From: Schizophyllum amplum
Lineage: Eukaryota; Basidiomycota; Agaricomycetes; Agaricales; Schizophyllaceae
Direction: 5' to 3'
Length of the DNA: 64,000 nt
Assembly: GCA_007026445.1 (NCBI GenBank)
Contig: VDMD01000004.1
Location: 372,001-436,000, forward strand
A program made the position numbers and the translations under genes. Of the stretch, positions 1 through 12,500 are shown in pieces. Every line of letters begins with the position of its first letter. Position 1 is the first letter of the stretch. Below the pieces are notes generated by a model. That model searched no databases. It was not told the DNA's origin and saw only the letters and a program-made list of their open reading frames with translations.

Positions 1-2929
1 CCTGCTGTCCTCAAGGCCGTCCAGTGGCGTGAGTGATCCCGCGCGTCGGACCCGCCATTTACTGACCGTCTCACGCAAATTCCAGAGGTCATGGGCCGCC
101 TGGACCACCTTGTTGAAGCCGTGTTTGATAGATTCAAGGATCGATACTTCAAAGACGAACGTACGCATATTCATCGTGTGTTGCGCTCTACCACTTACCA
201 TATCTTCAGGCATCCTGGTCGACATCTCTGGCGTCAAGTCCGTCTCCCTTATGTGTTACACTTGCTCGCTTCCCTTGCTGATCAACCACGTCAGATACCA
301 CGCCAAAATCGAAAAGGTCTTCCCACCCAAGTACAGCAGCAATGTGGAGGCGCGAGATCATCTCGGCAAGGCCGATGCGTCCTCCTCGACCTTGGAAGAG
401 GAAGGGCCTCCGCATCTGATTGGCGGCGACCTGAGTATTCCTGTAAACCAGACACTGGCCAAGGACGACCCTTGCTCCTACTTCTACTGGGTCACCCTAC
501 TCGAGCTGGAGAGGGACCCGAACAGTCGGAGAGCGAAGGCTCCTCCCCCGCCCAAGGACGACCAGATGCTCGGCAGCGTCATGGAGGTACAGTGTGGCAT
601 GATGAGGTACAACTCGTCTGCGCCGATGATACAAATAGCTAATCAAATGTACAGTCGCGATCGTCTGTCGTTCTCGAAGTCCATCCTTCGGCGGTTCATC
701 CGCGATTGCGTCGACCGCGACCCGGCTGTCGCGTCGCCCTGGGTAGTCAAACCTGCCATCGCAGCGCACTACGGTGTCAGCTCCAACATGCCTGAGGAGA
801 CTCGGCAAGGTGTGAACGCTGCAAAAAAGGGCGAGATGGACAAACGCAAGAAGAACTGGGAAGACAAGGAAGGACCGCCTGCGAAGAAACAAAAGAAGAT
901 GACGGCCGCGCAAGAGGAGAAGGGTAAGTCCTATGCCAACGACCCCAATGTCGCTCATGTCGTGACGCAGCCCGTGTAGCTGCCTCTCTTGCACAAAAGA
1001 AGGAACGGGAGAAAGCGGAGGCGCAGAAAGCGAAGGAGGAAGCGGAGCGACTGGCAGTTGAGAAGAAAAAGAAGAAGCCGATCCGTTACCCCACCGAAGA
1101 TCTCGACGTCCGCCTGGCCGATAAAGATAAGAACGCGGGTATGCGGTTAGACCGACCGCTGGCCTCTCGGCAAGCGCTGCCGTTCAACGAGTCTCCCGGC
1201 ACCTTCGAGTCCTTCCTACTCGCTTGGAACTTCATCAACGGTCATGGGTAAGTCATTTCCTACCGCCAGTCCGACGTCGCTTACCCGATCTGTGCAGTCA
1301 AGCGCTGCGTATATCTTCCTTCACCCTGGACGAGTTTGAGCATGCCTTGGAGCACAATGAGCCTGATGAGCCGTGCCCTTTGCTGGCGGAGGTGCACTTC
1401 AGCTTGCTTGACAACCTGCGCACGGTACCTTTCCATCGCCACAGCGCGCTGCTCTCGTTACTTCAGTTGAAGGACCAGTACGAGGCCCGAGACGCGGACG
1501 ATAGCCTGTGGGGAATATCTATGCAGTCGCTCATCAACGCTATGGCAGAAGTGGGCAGCAATTGGGAGCGTGTACCCGCCCGGGTCAGCAAGGGACGCGA
1601 GGGCTGGGAGAGCGCTCTTGTGGGCTGTCTCAAAGACGTGAGTGTCATGCTCGGTTCCGTACTTGTGTGTGCTGATGATGTGTTCAGCATGCGTCGTTGC
1701 AAAACTTCCCTCGTCTACGGGAAGTCTTGACGCGGCTGCTCTTTGATGAGGCGGGCAACCAGACGGAGCCGGATCTGACCTATCCCTACTTGCCCGCGGA
1801 GGACCGTATCGCCATCCTAGCGTTCATGTGCGACGTCGCGATATCGAGCAAGGGCGTGCACCAGCACATGGAGCAATGCGAGGAGCAGCTTACGGCTTTG
1901 AGGAAGGAGAAGATCGAAGTCAACCGGCAGAAAAAGCAGTAGTAAGCACCACTCAGACCTTCGTATTGAAATTATGCTCACCTTCCATAGTATCGAGGAC
2001 ATGAACAATCTTATGGCCGAGATCAAGGCGGAGAACGCGAAGAACGGCGTGGACGAGGACGTCCTGATGAACGACGCCGTCAGCGAGACCTCCGAGACGC
2101 CTGTTTCTGAAGGCGGTGACACGCCCGTTAGCACCGGCAGCATGAGGAAAGGGAAGGGCGTCAGCCTGCAGAAGAAGGTGCGCGTCACGGCGCACACGGC
2201 ACAGCGACTCGCCGCGCGCGCGAAGCAGTCGTCGGCGAAGCGCGCGCTCGCGGAGCATCGCCGGTTGGACGAAGAGGTCAACAAGCTCGAGCGCCGCCTC
2301 GAGGGAATCGAGCGCGACTTCCGCCGGCTGCTCGGCGGGGTGCGCGTGAAGCCGCTCGGGCGGGACCGGTTCTACAATCGCGTGTGGTGGTTCGACGGCC
2401 TGGGGTCGGTGTCGCTGCTGGCGAATGGAGGTGCCGTGCAGTATGGGACGGGTCGGATCTTCATCCAGGGCCCGAGCGAGTTCGATCAGGATATACTGCA
2501 GCGGCGGGAGGAAGATATCGAGGAGCGGAGGCAGGAGGAGGAGACCCCGGAGGGTATGCTGGGCCCAGGCGACTGGGCAGTGTACACAGAGGTCGAAGAG
2601 GTGAGAACTCTTCGCTGGCTCGCGCCGCTTTTGGCTGACAGACACCCAGCTGGAACGCTACATCCAGTGGCTTCACGTGAAGGGACACCGCGAGCTGGCC
2701 CTGAAGAACACGTTGACAAAGTGGTGGCCTCATATAACGGCGGGGATGCGCAAGCGCAATGCAGTGCGTTTCTTTGTCAATTGGAACCACACGCTGTCGC
2801 TGACCTCCCAACTAGGATCTCAATGCAAAGCAGCTTGCGCCGGAAGCACGACGCAGCTCCCGGAAGGTGAACGCCTCTCAGGAATCGACGAAGGAGCCGT
2901 ACATGCTTTGGACCAACCGTCTTGCATGA
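1..2929 (+). CDS. ISWI chromatin-remodelling subunit, Itc1/ACF1-like (5' end outside window)
   Basis: Non-catalytic subunit of an ISW2/ACF-type nucleosome-spacing complex, acting in the nucleus. The window opens inside the WAC domain: exon 1 ends at base 28 and splices into GRLDHLVEAVFDRFKDRY, then KVFPPKY. Next come a conserved block with MMSRDRLSFSKSILRRFIRD, a Lys/Glu-rich linker (about 800-1110), a DDT domain starting near 1190 (PGTFESFLLAWNFINGHG), and WHIM-type motifs ending in RDRFYNRVWWFDG (about 2366-2400). About 11 introns can be placed; the last exon ends QLAPEARRSSRKVN...MLWTNRLA with TGA at 2927-2929. The order WAC-DDT-WHIM is diagnostic of the Itc1/BAZ1 family. No frameshift is needed. 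The start codon lies upstream of the window. Confidence 0.88.
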
Positions 2930-3694
2930 CCTTCGCGCCTTCCGTCTCTGTCCGCGTCTTCTTCTCCGTCCGTGCCTACCATCTCTTGTCCGCCCTCGTC
3001 CATCTAATGTCGTTCTGTGCACCCAACGCCTCCCGTGCGTCCAATTCATACTTATCTATTCTGGCCTTGGACAAAAGCGGCCCCCTTCATTGTGTACGAT
3101 CAGCGCACTGTAACGTTATTCACGCATGTTATTAGAATACCTTAGCATTCACCATTACTCATACGACTTCGACTTTCGATGTGAATACATATACTCTTTG
3201 GCGTATGCGCACGGCGAGCTTCAAGCAGGATCTGTTGCAAATTTTCAGTCGGGAACATACCGTCAGGTTGCGACGGGGCGCTGAACGAACGGGACATAAG
3301 GCCTCAGCGCTTCAGCGCCTGAGTACAAGTGAGTATGCCAATATATCGCCGACGAATAGGTGAATACCTGACTCATCGCCGTTGCAAAGGCTGCCGGGCC
3401 CATGATCAAAACAAGACTCTAGTTCAGACTCGGTGAGACGGTGTCCGACGAGGAAATTTTGTTCAAGGGTCTCAATACCCGTTGTTCGGACAGCGGAGAC
3501 ATCATGGAACGCGCATCAGGACTGAGGTGCTTAAAATCGGGAGTTCAACTCTCCGAACCATTGAGCATTGTTCCGTGTAGTAATTTGCCTGGAGGGCCAG
3601 TTTTTTCAGACGTGCAAATCGCCCCATGGCACATTCAGGCTGCGGAAGGGCATCAGAACACGCCGAAGTAAAAACAAGACGAACTGCCTACATC
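2930..3694. other. Intergenic region between Itc1-like gene and convergent F-box gene
   Basis: No convincing gene. It holds the 3' flank of the Itc1-like gene and the 3' flank of the minus-strand F-box-like gene. A tRNA-like relic lies at about 3484-3558 and is discussed in the findings. Confidence 0.5.
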
Positions 3695-4489
3695 TCAATT
3701 CAGCGTGTCCTTGCACGCGTCAAGGATGCTCCTCTGCTCCTGCCGGAAGTCCTTTACCTGCAGGCGTAGGCTTCGCAATGCGCTGATGTCGAGAGGTGCG
3801 TTGGGAAGCGTTCCTGCACCGGGTTGGACTCCAAGCTTCTTGACGAAGTCAGCGAAGCCAGATGGGCGGGTCATGTCGGGGTGGAGAGTGTAGGTGAGGC
3901 GCGACAGCCTGGCTGGCGGTTTCACACCAGTAGGCCGTTGGATGAGTTCCACGCCTCGCTTGTCTTCGAACAGTGCGTTCTCCAAGTGCAACTCCTGAAC
4001 GTCTTGGAGATGATCAAGAAGTGCCAGGGGAACGCGCATGACGTCTGTGAGCGCCAGCGTGCGCAGGGACGGCAGCTTCTCCAGAATAGCGCGGCGCAAT
4101 TCCACCGACAGATCTGCGTAGTCGATCAGCTCCGACGTGAGGCTGCTGTCGATGTGAAGATGCAAGACGGCGGGCAGTTTGACCAGCAAGCCAGTCAGTG
4201 CATCCATGTTGTCCTCGAAGTATGAGTGTCTCGTGTATGTGCTGAGCCAGTCTGAACTAGGCGCAATGCGGAGGTCACGGATGTATGCGAGAATACGAGG
4301 AGAGAGACGGGCCAAGGCATCGATCTCCCGAATCTTCCGAATGGTGACCCTGTAGAAAAGAGCCGCCTGACACCTTGCGACGAATGACCGGTGCGCGAGC
4401 GCACATGCGCGCAAGGCTTTTGTGTCTTCCCTGGCAGCCACGTAGCCTAAGACTCTTTGCTCGATTTCCTGTGTGAGAAAAGGTGCCAT
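3695..4489 (-). CDS. F-box-like protein, single exon
   Basis: 264 residues in one uninterrupted exon, start ATG at 4489. The N-terminus (LTQEIEQRVLGYVAARED, then ACALAHRSFVARCQAALFYR) has the pattern of the degenerate F-box-like motif that opens hundreds of agaricomycete proteins: a helix replacing the usual I(P)xEI, then a Cys-Ala-Leu-x-x-Arg-x-F segment. The remainder has irregular leucine-rich segments (LPSLRTLALTDV, LQDVQELHLENALF) in the style of F-box/LRR proteins. Known F-box proteins recruit substrates to SCF ubiquitin ligases through Skp1; whether this one does is inference. It is shorter than the paralogue at 43742-45066, and no intron is needed. Confidence 0.6.
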   Translation of the reverse strand: MAPFLTQEIEQRVLGYVAAREDTKALRACALAHRSFVARCQAALFYRVTIRKIREIDALARLSPRILAYIRDLRIAPSSDWLSTYTRHSYFEDNMDALTGLLVKLPAVLHLHIDSSLTSELIDYADLSVELRRAILEKLPSLRTLALTDVMRVPLALLDHLQDVQELHLENALFEDKRGVELIQRPTGVKPPARLSRLTYTLHPDMTRPSGFADFVKKLGVQPGAGTLPNAPLDISALRSLRLQVKDFRQEQRSILDACKDTLN

Positions 4490-4847
4490 TGTATGAAAAA
4501 GAAAGTCTGGCGCTGAACTCGCGAGGCCGATGTCCTGGTTGTCAAGCTGGTGGATGACTGCAGAGACTCAGAGCAAGCAAGGCTCGGACCGGGATAACGT
4601 GGCAACAGTAGTCGCCACGTGGTAAGCACGCACTTGTCACGCGCTCGTCATGCATTCTCATTTCGGGCCCACCAGGCTCCCAGCAGGCTCCTGGTCCCTC
4701 CAACCATCATCGGTCTTTTTGGAAACTACAGACGACCAGTTTCGCCGTAGACTTTTCGGTGCAGTGTAATAGCATAACGCATAATGCCCTTTACTGTGAC
4801 TCCCCCATATTCACGGGCCGCTTGCTCAATCTACCCACAGACAGATC

Positions 4848-5670
4848 TTACAGAGCTTTCTGGCTTCGCAGACGCTCCGAAGACCTGCTTGCGGGGGGTG
4901 TCGTGCTTGCGTTGCCTCGAGCGCGCTTACGAACGGCCCGTTGGGCCTCGTTGGTGAAGCCGGTGCGCGACTTGTCGACTGTGACTTTGCTGCTAACACC
5001 TGCAGAGTTGCTGCCACTCACGCTATCCTCGTTCATTTGCACGTCTTCCCAAACGAGTCTCCCATTGGCTGTCCACCTCGTCGCTGGCGTCCTCTATCCG
5101 GCATGCCCAATACCTCATCAGCATCAAGCCAAGGATCACTGAGCTAGCTCACCGCGCGCCTGCTCTCATCGGCCTGACGTTGGACCTCGAGGGCGTCCAT
5201 CCTGAGTAAATGCTCCATGTTGGACAGAGTCATGGTCCCAACTCTGCACTTTCGCCTGTCGTTTTCTTTTACCCAGTCCGGCAGGAGCAGCGTGGCGTCG
5301 AAGTTCTCCAGCGCCTGCAACGTCTCCTCCGACGCGACGTCGACGTCGAGTGTTCCCAGCTGCGTGCTTTGGGTGGCTGGTAACGGTGTCTTGCCATTTC
5401 TGACAGGTGCATTAGATCGACGCGCTAGTCTGTCGAGATAATCATGCAAGGCCACTCGCCTACGTCGGAGCGCGTTTAACTCGTGCATTTGCTTCCTGTT
5501 GAGCCAATGACCAGCAACGAGGTATATCCTATGATTGGCGGTGAGCTTATAAGGTCTCCTCCAAGTGCGTTTACCAGAAGCACCCACGCTGGCCCGTTGT
5601 CGTAACATTGACTCTGGCGCTCTCGTCTTCGTCGCCGAGACTCTGTCCACTTGCGCGCACGTTTTGTCAT
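4848..5670 (-). CDS. Unrecognised basic protein, 3 exons (tentative model)
   Basis: No family recognised. Proposed start ATG at 5670 (MTKRARKWTES...) with a 59-nt GT-AG intron leading to IYLVAGHWLNRKQMHELN, then an Arg-rich helix (LRRRRVALHDYLDRLARR), then a second 59-nt intron after QRQADESRRA. The last exon is Ser/Thr-rich and basic, ending RSSERLRSQKAL with TAA at 4848. Both introns restore an open frame across out-of-frame segments, the main support for the model. An alternative without the first intron reads continuously from further upstream (ATG near 5776 or 5608). The product would be a small, lysine/arginine-rich, probably nuclear protein; that is inference from composition only. Confidence 0.4.
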
Positions 5671-6166
5671 GACAGGGGCGATAGAGGCGGTCGAAGGAGT
5701 TGCATATATTCTGCCGTAGTATATATGTGTTACCTACGACCATTGACTGTTTCTGTAAGACCCGTCGCTTGGACAAGAGGCCCTACTTGTGGCCAGTGTG
5801 GTGGCGCACTCAAAGAGATGACTTACGCCTTTGACGTGGCCATTGCATATGGCTCTACTGCCGCGGCCTATGTTGTACAATAATATTCATGCAGAGCCCA
5901 GCGTCCAGGCAGTCGCGAAGAGGGCGAACTCCGACATGCCCTGCAGGCTACTGCAGGACTTTAACTCGAACTTCGAGAGCTGCGGGCAGGACCGAGGCAC
6001 AAGCATGCACGCGAGAGCCACGTGTAATGAGGTCACGATAACTCAATTCTTCTTGCGCCCCACCGCCGCCTGCGCGGTCCCTTTTCGCGGACTTTTACGC
6101 CCATCCACGCGCCGCAGCGACGATCGGTCGAGGCGTCCGCTTCTTTCTCTCAACCTCCATCTCCAA

Positions 6167-8649
6167 ATGCAGGCGGTGTCGTCGTCGCAGCCGGCGACGG
6201 CGCAGGGCTCTCTCGCCGCGCCGGACGCCATCCATCCCTCTGCGTCCCAGGACACCGCATTCACGCCACGCAAGGAGTTCTTACGCTTGCCAAAGCAGGT
6301 CCCCAACTCTTTCTCCCTTCTCGCCATATCCGCCTCCAACTGCATTCGTCTCTACTCCTTCCCCCTCTCATTTATTGTCGCACTGCGCCGCCTCCTCGAG
6401 CAGCAGTCCTCGATCGTCACGTACCGCGAGGATGTCCAGAACAACATGTGCGAGTTCGTTCTGGATGGGAAGCCCTGGAGCAACACGAAGAGCGTGACTA
6501 CCGAGCGTCTGCTCGTGCACATCCTCGTCGCCATCTACCAGCACGGCTATACCTTCCTATCTGTGATCGACTACGGACGGGAGAGCGACGACAAGCTTGC
6601 TATGGCGTTTTCTAAGCCCTCATCCCCGCCGGTGTCCCACGCTGGCTCGCCTCGTCCCTCGCAGGACGTGCGGCCTGATGCTGCGAGTGTGTCCTCGCAC
6701 AGCATGCGCGAGCGGCGCGTGCCGTTTGCCCTCTCGTTCGCCTCCGCAACATGCATGCGTGTCATCGCCCCTCCACTCCACTGCACGCCTGCCATCCTCC
6801 AGGCCGTGCGCGGCTCCTGGCCTCGTGGTGTCGTGTCGGAGAAGAAAGTGTCTGATGACTGTTTTGAGTTCAAGCTAAAGGGATATCGATGTGAGATCAT
6901 CCACTTCCCCATATCCTGTCTTGATGCTAAATGACCATCACAGGGTTCCAGGAGGACACCTTCGCCACGGACTCGTTGCGACACATCCTTTCACTTCTTT
7001 CTGCTCTGGACGCCAACTCTTTCACGCTGCTCGCCTCTATTTCGCTTACGAACCGCTCACGAGTAAAGGATTTATGGGTCTTCACAGGACCCCCCTCGCC
7101 ATCTGCGGTCTACGCCGACTCTCCAGATGCTTCTATGGTCGGCTCCCATCTGGATATGCGACGCGCGCCCAATCAGTCGTACCAGAATCTCCCTCCTACT
7201 GGGATGCACCGGCGTATGGCCACAGAGCCGGCGGGTCCGACTTTCCCCCAACCAACGCACCATCGCGCTGTGACCGAGCTTACGCCGCGCCGCACGTTGT
7301 CCAAGAATCGGCGTCCGCACACGCCGTCGCGCGAGGCAACGCCACCTGGTGCGGAGACCTCACCCAGTACACTTCGCAAGCCTGCACCTCGCGCGCAGGT
7401 GCCCGTGTCCGTCGCATCAATCACCGATGTAGAGGAGGAAGGTTTTCGTGCGCAACTGCCGAGCCATGTCCCCTCCGGCATTGAGAACATGACAGGCATC
7501 GGCGCCGGTCCACCACAAGCAGGCGGTCCACTTCCACCGCAGATCGCGATGCCCATGCCTCTGGCCGAGCAGACGCCAGACGTGTTCTACAGCACGTCGC
7601 CGTTCACAGCAGGTGCTCCTCCGCAAGCGTCGCCCATCCGTAGCACCCACGACGGGCCGAGCGCCCTCCTCGCGCGTCCCCTTCCAGGCGAGCCTCAGAT
7701 GAGGTTCCTGTGCAGACCATCGAGGAGCTTTCCGCAGGCTCTTTGACGCCAACACCTCCCGGCACACAGGCTGGCACGCCGCCTTTGCTATCGCCAGGCG
7801 TCTTCCGTGACTCGGCGTTCTCGTCGAATACGGATATGAGCGCAGAGGTGCCAATCAAGTGGACAGGCATCGCCGCTCGACTTGAGGAGGAACCGAGTGT
7901 GATGCGTCCCAGCATGGGCGAGCGTGTGCGCTCCGAGGACGACCCACATCTGCCGGGTGCGTGGCAGCCGACGCCGGCGGAAGAGGAATATGCGGAGCTG
8001 CGTCCCGACTCTGGGGTGGGCAGAGACGAAAGCCCAGCCAGAGAGGTGCAGGAGGTCCACGGGCGCGTGTCATCGCCGGAGATGATGCAGCCGGACGTCT
8101 TCCGCAAGAGCGAGGCTGGTCTCATCGAGATTGCCAGTAGGCGCCAGACGCGGGGAGAGGGTTCGCCAGACAGCCCGCCGAGGTCATCGGGCGAGGGCTC
8201 GCCAACTGCGGCGACGGCGCGACCGGGTGCGCCCAAGACAAGGTCCGGCCATACGTCTGTGCGTGGTTGGGTGCTCGTCAACGTCGAGCCTGTGTCGCCC
8301 AAGAGTGAGGCTGCGAAGGAGCTCGGCAAGAACCCCAAGGGGAAGGAGAACGATGGCGCAGAGACGAAGGAGGGGGCGAAGGACAAGGGTCGGGAGAGCG
8401 ATTCTGCGGCTAGCAGCATCCGCTCGTCAATGGCGACGAAGCACAAGAAGGGAACGTCGGCCGCGCGCCGCCTCTTCTCGCTGACGCGGAGGGGGTCGAA
8501 GCCGGTAAGCGAGTTTGGTTTTTCGTTGTTTCTCTGTTTGCTGACGACTGCCATAGAAATCGGAGGACGCGGCCAAGTCGAGGACGAGCTTCCGGGACCG
8601 GCTTAAGTCGGTCGGGACGGACAAACTCGACGATCACGACGATGCTTAA
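6167..8649 (+). CDS. Conserved Ser/Pro-rich protein of unknown function
   Basis: Function not recognised. Start ATG at 6167; an open frame continues upstream but carries no conserved-looking sequence. The N-terminal ~270 residues look like a folded domain: NSFSLLAISASNCIRLYSFP, a hydrophobic helix, REDVQNNMCEFVLDGKPW, then FELKLKGYR-type sequence split by an intron (6891-6943) and WFQEDTFATDSLRHILSLLS. The C-terminal half is disordered, rich in Ser, Pro, Thr and charged residues, and ends KSVGTDKLDDHDDA with TAA at 8647-8649. A 52-nt intron lies at 8503-8554. Between about 7600 and 7700 the frame changes: a 59-nt intron at 7640-7698 would repair it, but the splice signals are mediocre, so a 1-nt sequence error is equally possible. 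Confidence 0.6.
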
Positions 8650-9267
8650 GGCGTGGCACGCATGCGCTTCGTCTACTCTGGACACTTCCACTCCATTAAG
8701 CTGTTGGGACTTCCGGTTTCTCCTCGTCATGTCTGCATTCATCGTCCATACGTGTCTCATCGTTTTATGTCCATGTTCATTGTAATTCTGCGCCCCCTTG
8801 TCTGCCTATGTGCCCTCCTCTCCTCTCCTCTTGCTAATCGTTCTATCCATGGCTCACGGCCATTACTCTGCATGTCGATCTCACATCTTACCCACGGTAC
8901 GGTACGCCTATGTACAAAGCCTTTCATTTCGGCAGGATGACCTTGCTCTATCTACTCTTTTACTGTAATTCTAGCTTCTATCTATCTAGAGAAGCTGTGT
9001 GGCGGTAGATCCCCCATCTTGTTTGCACGCTTGTGCGCCTACTTACTACATCTTACACTGACAGACAGCTTCTTGAAAACGATTCTTGTTGATATCGTAT
9101 GGTGCCCTGTGTGATGCTATGACAGCTACTTAGATGTGCTTGAGACATCCTTTTCTTCCATCCTTCGTAAGTACGTCTTTCCATAGAGTCAGCACATTAT
9201 GTACATAAGTAAGACGGTCGATGTACTCAAACGGCAAAAAAAAAAGAGGTGATTCTCAGCAATTTAT
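8650..9267. other. Intergenic region with A10 run
   Basis: No gene seen. It contains the 3' flank of the upstream gene, pyrimidine-rich stretches, and a run of ten A at 9236-9245. On the minus strand that run is T10, about 23 nt past the end of the tRNA-Pro gene, and can act as its RNA polymerase III terminator. Confidence 0.5.
9236..9245 (-). terminator. Candidate Pol III T-run after tRNA-Pro
   Basis: Ten consecutive T on the minus strand, about 23 nt downstream of the minus-strand tRNA-Pro. Runs of four or more T terminate RNA polymerase III; nothing closer to the tRNA qualifies. Confidence 0.5.
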
Positions 9268-9351
9268 GGGCCTGACCGGGAATTGAACCCGGGACCTCCT
9301 CGAAACGGTTGAACACCCTAACAAGGAATCATACTACTAGACCATCAGGCC
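9268..9351 (-). tRNA. tRNA-Pro(AGG) with 12-nt intron
   Basis: On the minus strand a full cloverleaf folds: acceptor GGCCTGA/TCAGGCC (7 bp), D arm GTCT...TGAT, anticodon stem CCTTG/CGAGG, anticodon loop TTAGGG-T with anticodon AGG, variable loop AGGTC, T arm CCGGG-TTCAATT-CCCGG, and discriminator C. A 12-nt intron (TGTTCAACCGTT) sits one base 3' of the anticodon, the canonical position for nuclear tRNA introns. The mature sequence is identical to the gene at 30024-30107. Confidence 0.93.
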
Positions 9352-9508
9352 GGTGAAAGGTTGTGCTGCCAAAACAATTATAACAGCCAATCGTATCATG
9401 ATGCCGGGACATCTCGACGTTGTCTCAACTTCTTGACTCTGTCACAGACACAAATCAACTCATACTTATGGCTCTGCATGGCAGAAAGAACTATGTAATA
9501 GCCATAGG

Positions 9509-12500
9509 ATGCGCATTCAAATAACGGCGCGGAACACCGGGCCGGTTGTTGTGCTAGGAACTGTACTACGATTCACAAGCAACTCGCACCTCGTTTCAGC
9601 TACCATCTATACCGAGTTCATGGGCCCAGACGAGGAGCTACGTGGGCTCCTGCCGTCCTCCGTCGTTCAGGAAAAGTCTTTGCAACACATCCACCATGTG
9701 GAGATCGAGGATGTACGGCGGAAATACAGCGCGTTCAACTCACTGAAGTCAAGGCTGCGATACTGGATTCCAGTCATCCTCGTTACTGCATTCTTCATCG
9801 CCGCCCGGTGCTTCAGCAAATGCAACCATTCTGTATATTCCTCTCGTATCGGCGAACATGCCAGCACCGCGAAACCTTCGCTCTCGGAGTGGACCGATGA
9901 GGTTACCTTTGACAACTACAGTCTCATGCTCCGCGGCCAGCGAATCTTCCTGCAGTAAGCATATACCGATTTTTGTGTCCTCCATTTACCTTGCTTGCTA
10001 GCTCTGGTGAATTTCACCCATGGCGCTTACCAGTCCCGGACCTCTGGCCGGACATACTGGAGAAAGCCAAAGCAGCTGGTAAGAATGGCCTACTCGATGG
10101 TCACACCGCCTGAGCAGTCTTAGGATTGAACGCTGTGAGCATCTACACCCATATGGGCTTGCAGAACCCTGCTCCCGGTGTTGTCGACTTCGATGGATAC
10201 CGTGCCCTCAAACCGTTTTTTGAGGCTTGTACGGCTGTCGGGCTCTGGGTCGTTGTCCGACCAGGTACGTCTTGCACTTCCCAATGTCACTCCAGATAGC
10301 ATGAGCTCACAGACCAACAGGTCCCGTATGTGTCTGGGGATTCCTTCACGGTGCACGATTATGACATAACCATGTCAGTACATCAACGCAGAGACGACGG
10401 CAGGTGGCATTGCACACTGGGCGACGAGCGAAGTCGCCGGAACATTGCGCACGAACGCGACCGACTGGCGCGCCGCGTACCAGGACTATATGCGCGGTAT
10501 CATTGCCGAAACCGCCGATTACCAAATTACCGAGGGGGGTCCGGTTATCGCTATACAGATAGGTAGCTTCGAGTTCTTACTGCCAGGGTCGCCCGCGTCT
10601 CACGAAGTTACAGACAACGAGTATGACCAGCACATCCCAGAGCAAGCTGAATACTTCCAAGATCTCATCGACCTGCTGCACGACTCTCCTATTGTCGTGC
10701 CCATCACGTACAACGATCCCAACCAGGGAGAGAACTTCATCAACGGGACGGTATGCAATCCGAATTTCATTCAGTCTTCGCGTCTTACAATGAGGCTCAA
10801 GGGCGCGGTTGATCTATATGGACTGGACTCGTACCCTGCGCGCTTCGATTGCTCCAATCCGACTGTCTGGAACAACGTGACCACGAATTACCACTCTTAT
10901 CATGAAAGGGTCAATCCATCACAACCGTTCTACTGCCCGGGTGAGGCGATCGTGCACACAGCAAAGGTCATTCTCACATAGACTCGACAGAGTTCCAGGG
11001 AGGTGCTTTTGACCCTTGGGGTCCTTCCGCGCCGGGTATGCAAGCGACAATATATTGTCATGAGCTTTTCTCATATATACACATCACAAGGCTACCAGAA
11101 GTGCTACGAGCTAACCGGCCCCGACTTCCAGTCGGTCTTCAATCTGAACCTTTGGGCCCAGAACTTCAAGCTGATCAATTACTACATGCTCTACGGGTGG
11201 GCGCACTGGCTTTCATGGCATGATTGCTCGAAACTAACCCTCGGCATAGAGGAACATCGTGGGGTGCCCTTCCTTTTGGGTTAGCAGTCTGGCCGCTGCT
11301 TTCGAACATGGACTGATGCGTTTACCTCAGTGCAGTCTACACATCGTATGACTACGGCTCCCCCGTGCGCTACAAGTGATGTTCTTGTGTATACAAGCAC
11401 TAATGGCACCTCAGATAGCCGAAAACCGGATGTTGACAGCGAAGTACGACGAACTTAAGCGCCAAGCTATGTTCCTGCGCAGCACGCCCGATTTCTACAA
11501 GACGGATTGGATAGCAGACTCCAGCACGGGTCTGGACGTCGCGTTCGATGCAGCCATATATACGACGCTGCTGGAGAATCCGGACAGCCAAGCTCGGTAC
11601 TACATTGTGCGACACAACGACTCGACGACGACGTTAGTCTACTCAATCTGCCTACCAGTGTATGTGCTTAGACTTTCCACAGCGCCGTAACTGGCTTTTC
11701 CCTGACCGTGCAAACGGGCAGCGGGCCCTTGAAGCTCCCGCTCGTCGCGTCGGCAATCACGCTCGGAGGGCGCCAGTCCAAGTTGGTCGTGACTGACTAT
11801 GCGTTTGGCGACTCAAAAGCACTGTACTCGACTGCACAAGTATTCTTCGCGGGCAAAATTGACGGCCGCGACGTCCTCTTCCTCCATGGCGATCCCGCCC
11901 AGGAGCACGAGCTTACGCTGCAACTCACGGGCACGCCAAACAAGATGCACAGCGCCTCAGCGCACGTTATGATGACCGAGCTCGAGGATATCACAGACTC
12001 AAACCTCGACGCGGACGCCACGGACACCGTCGTCACCTTCCTCAGCGGCATCGAAGGCCTGATCACTGTGTACGACTCCGACACGCAGCTCGTGCTCTTC
12101 GCCGACTCGCACTCCGCGGCAACGTTTTGGGCGCCCACGCTTGCCGGCGCGCCCGACGACCCCTTTGCCAACTTCTGGGGCCTGGGGACGAACGCGTCGG
12201 TGCTGGTGGGAGGACCGTACCTGGTGCGCGACGCGGTGTTCGATCGGGGCACGCTGGCGCTAAGGGGAGACCTCAACGAGAGCGCATTCCTCACGGTCAT
12301 TGGGCCGAAAGACACGGTGGAGGTAACCTGGAATGGCGAGCCTGTGGATGCGTTCGGGGCAGCCTCGTCCCCGAGCGCGTACGGTGGTTTCGTGGGACAG
12401 ATTGGGATGAAGGTTCGCGCGAGCGACGTTGAGCTGCCGAGCTTGGAGGGGTGGAAGTACAAGGACAGCCTGCCCGAGGTAGCAAGCGACTTCGACGACG

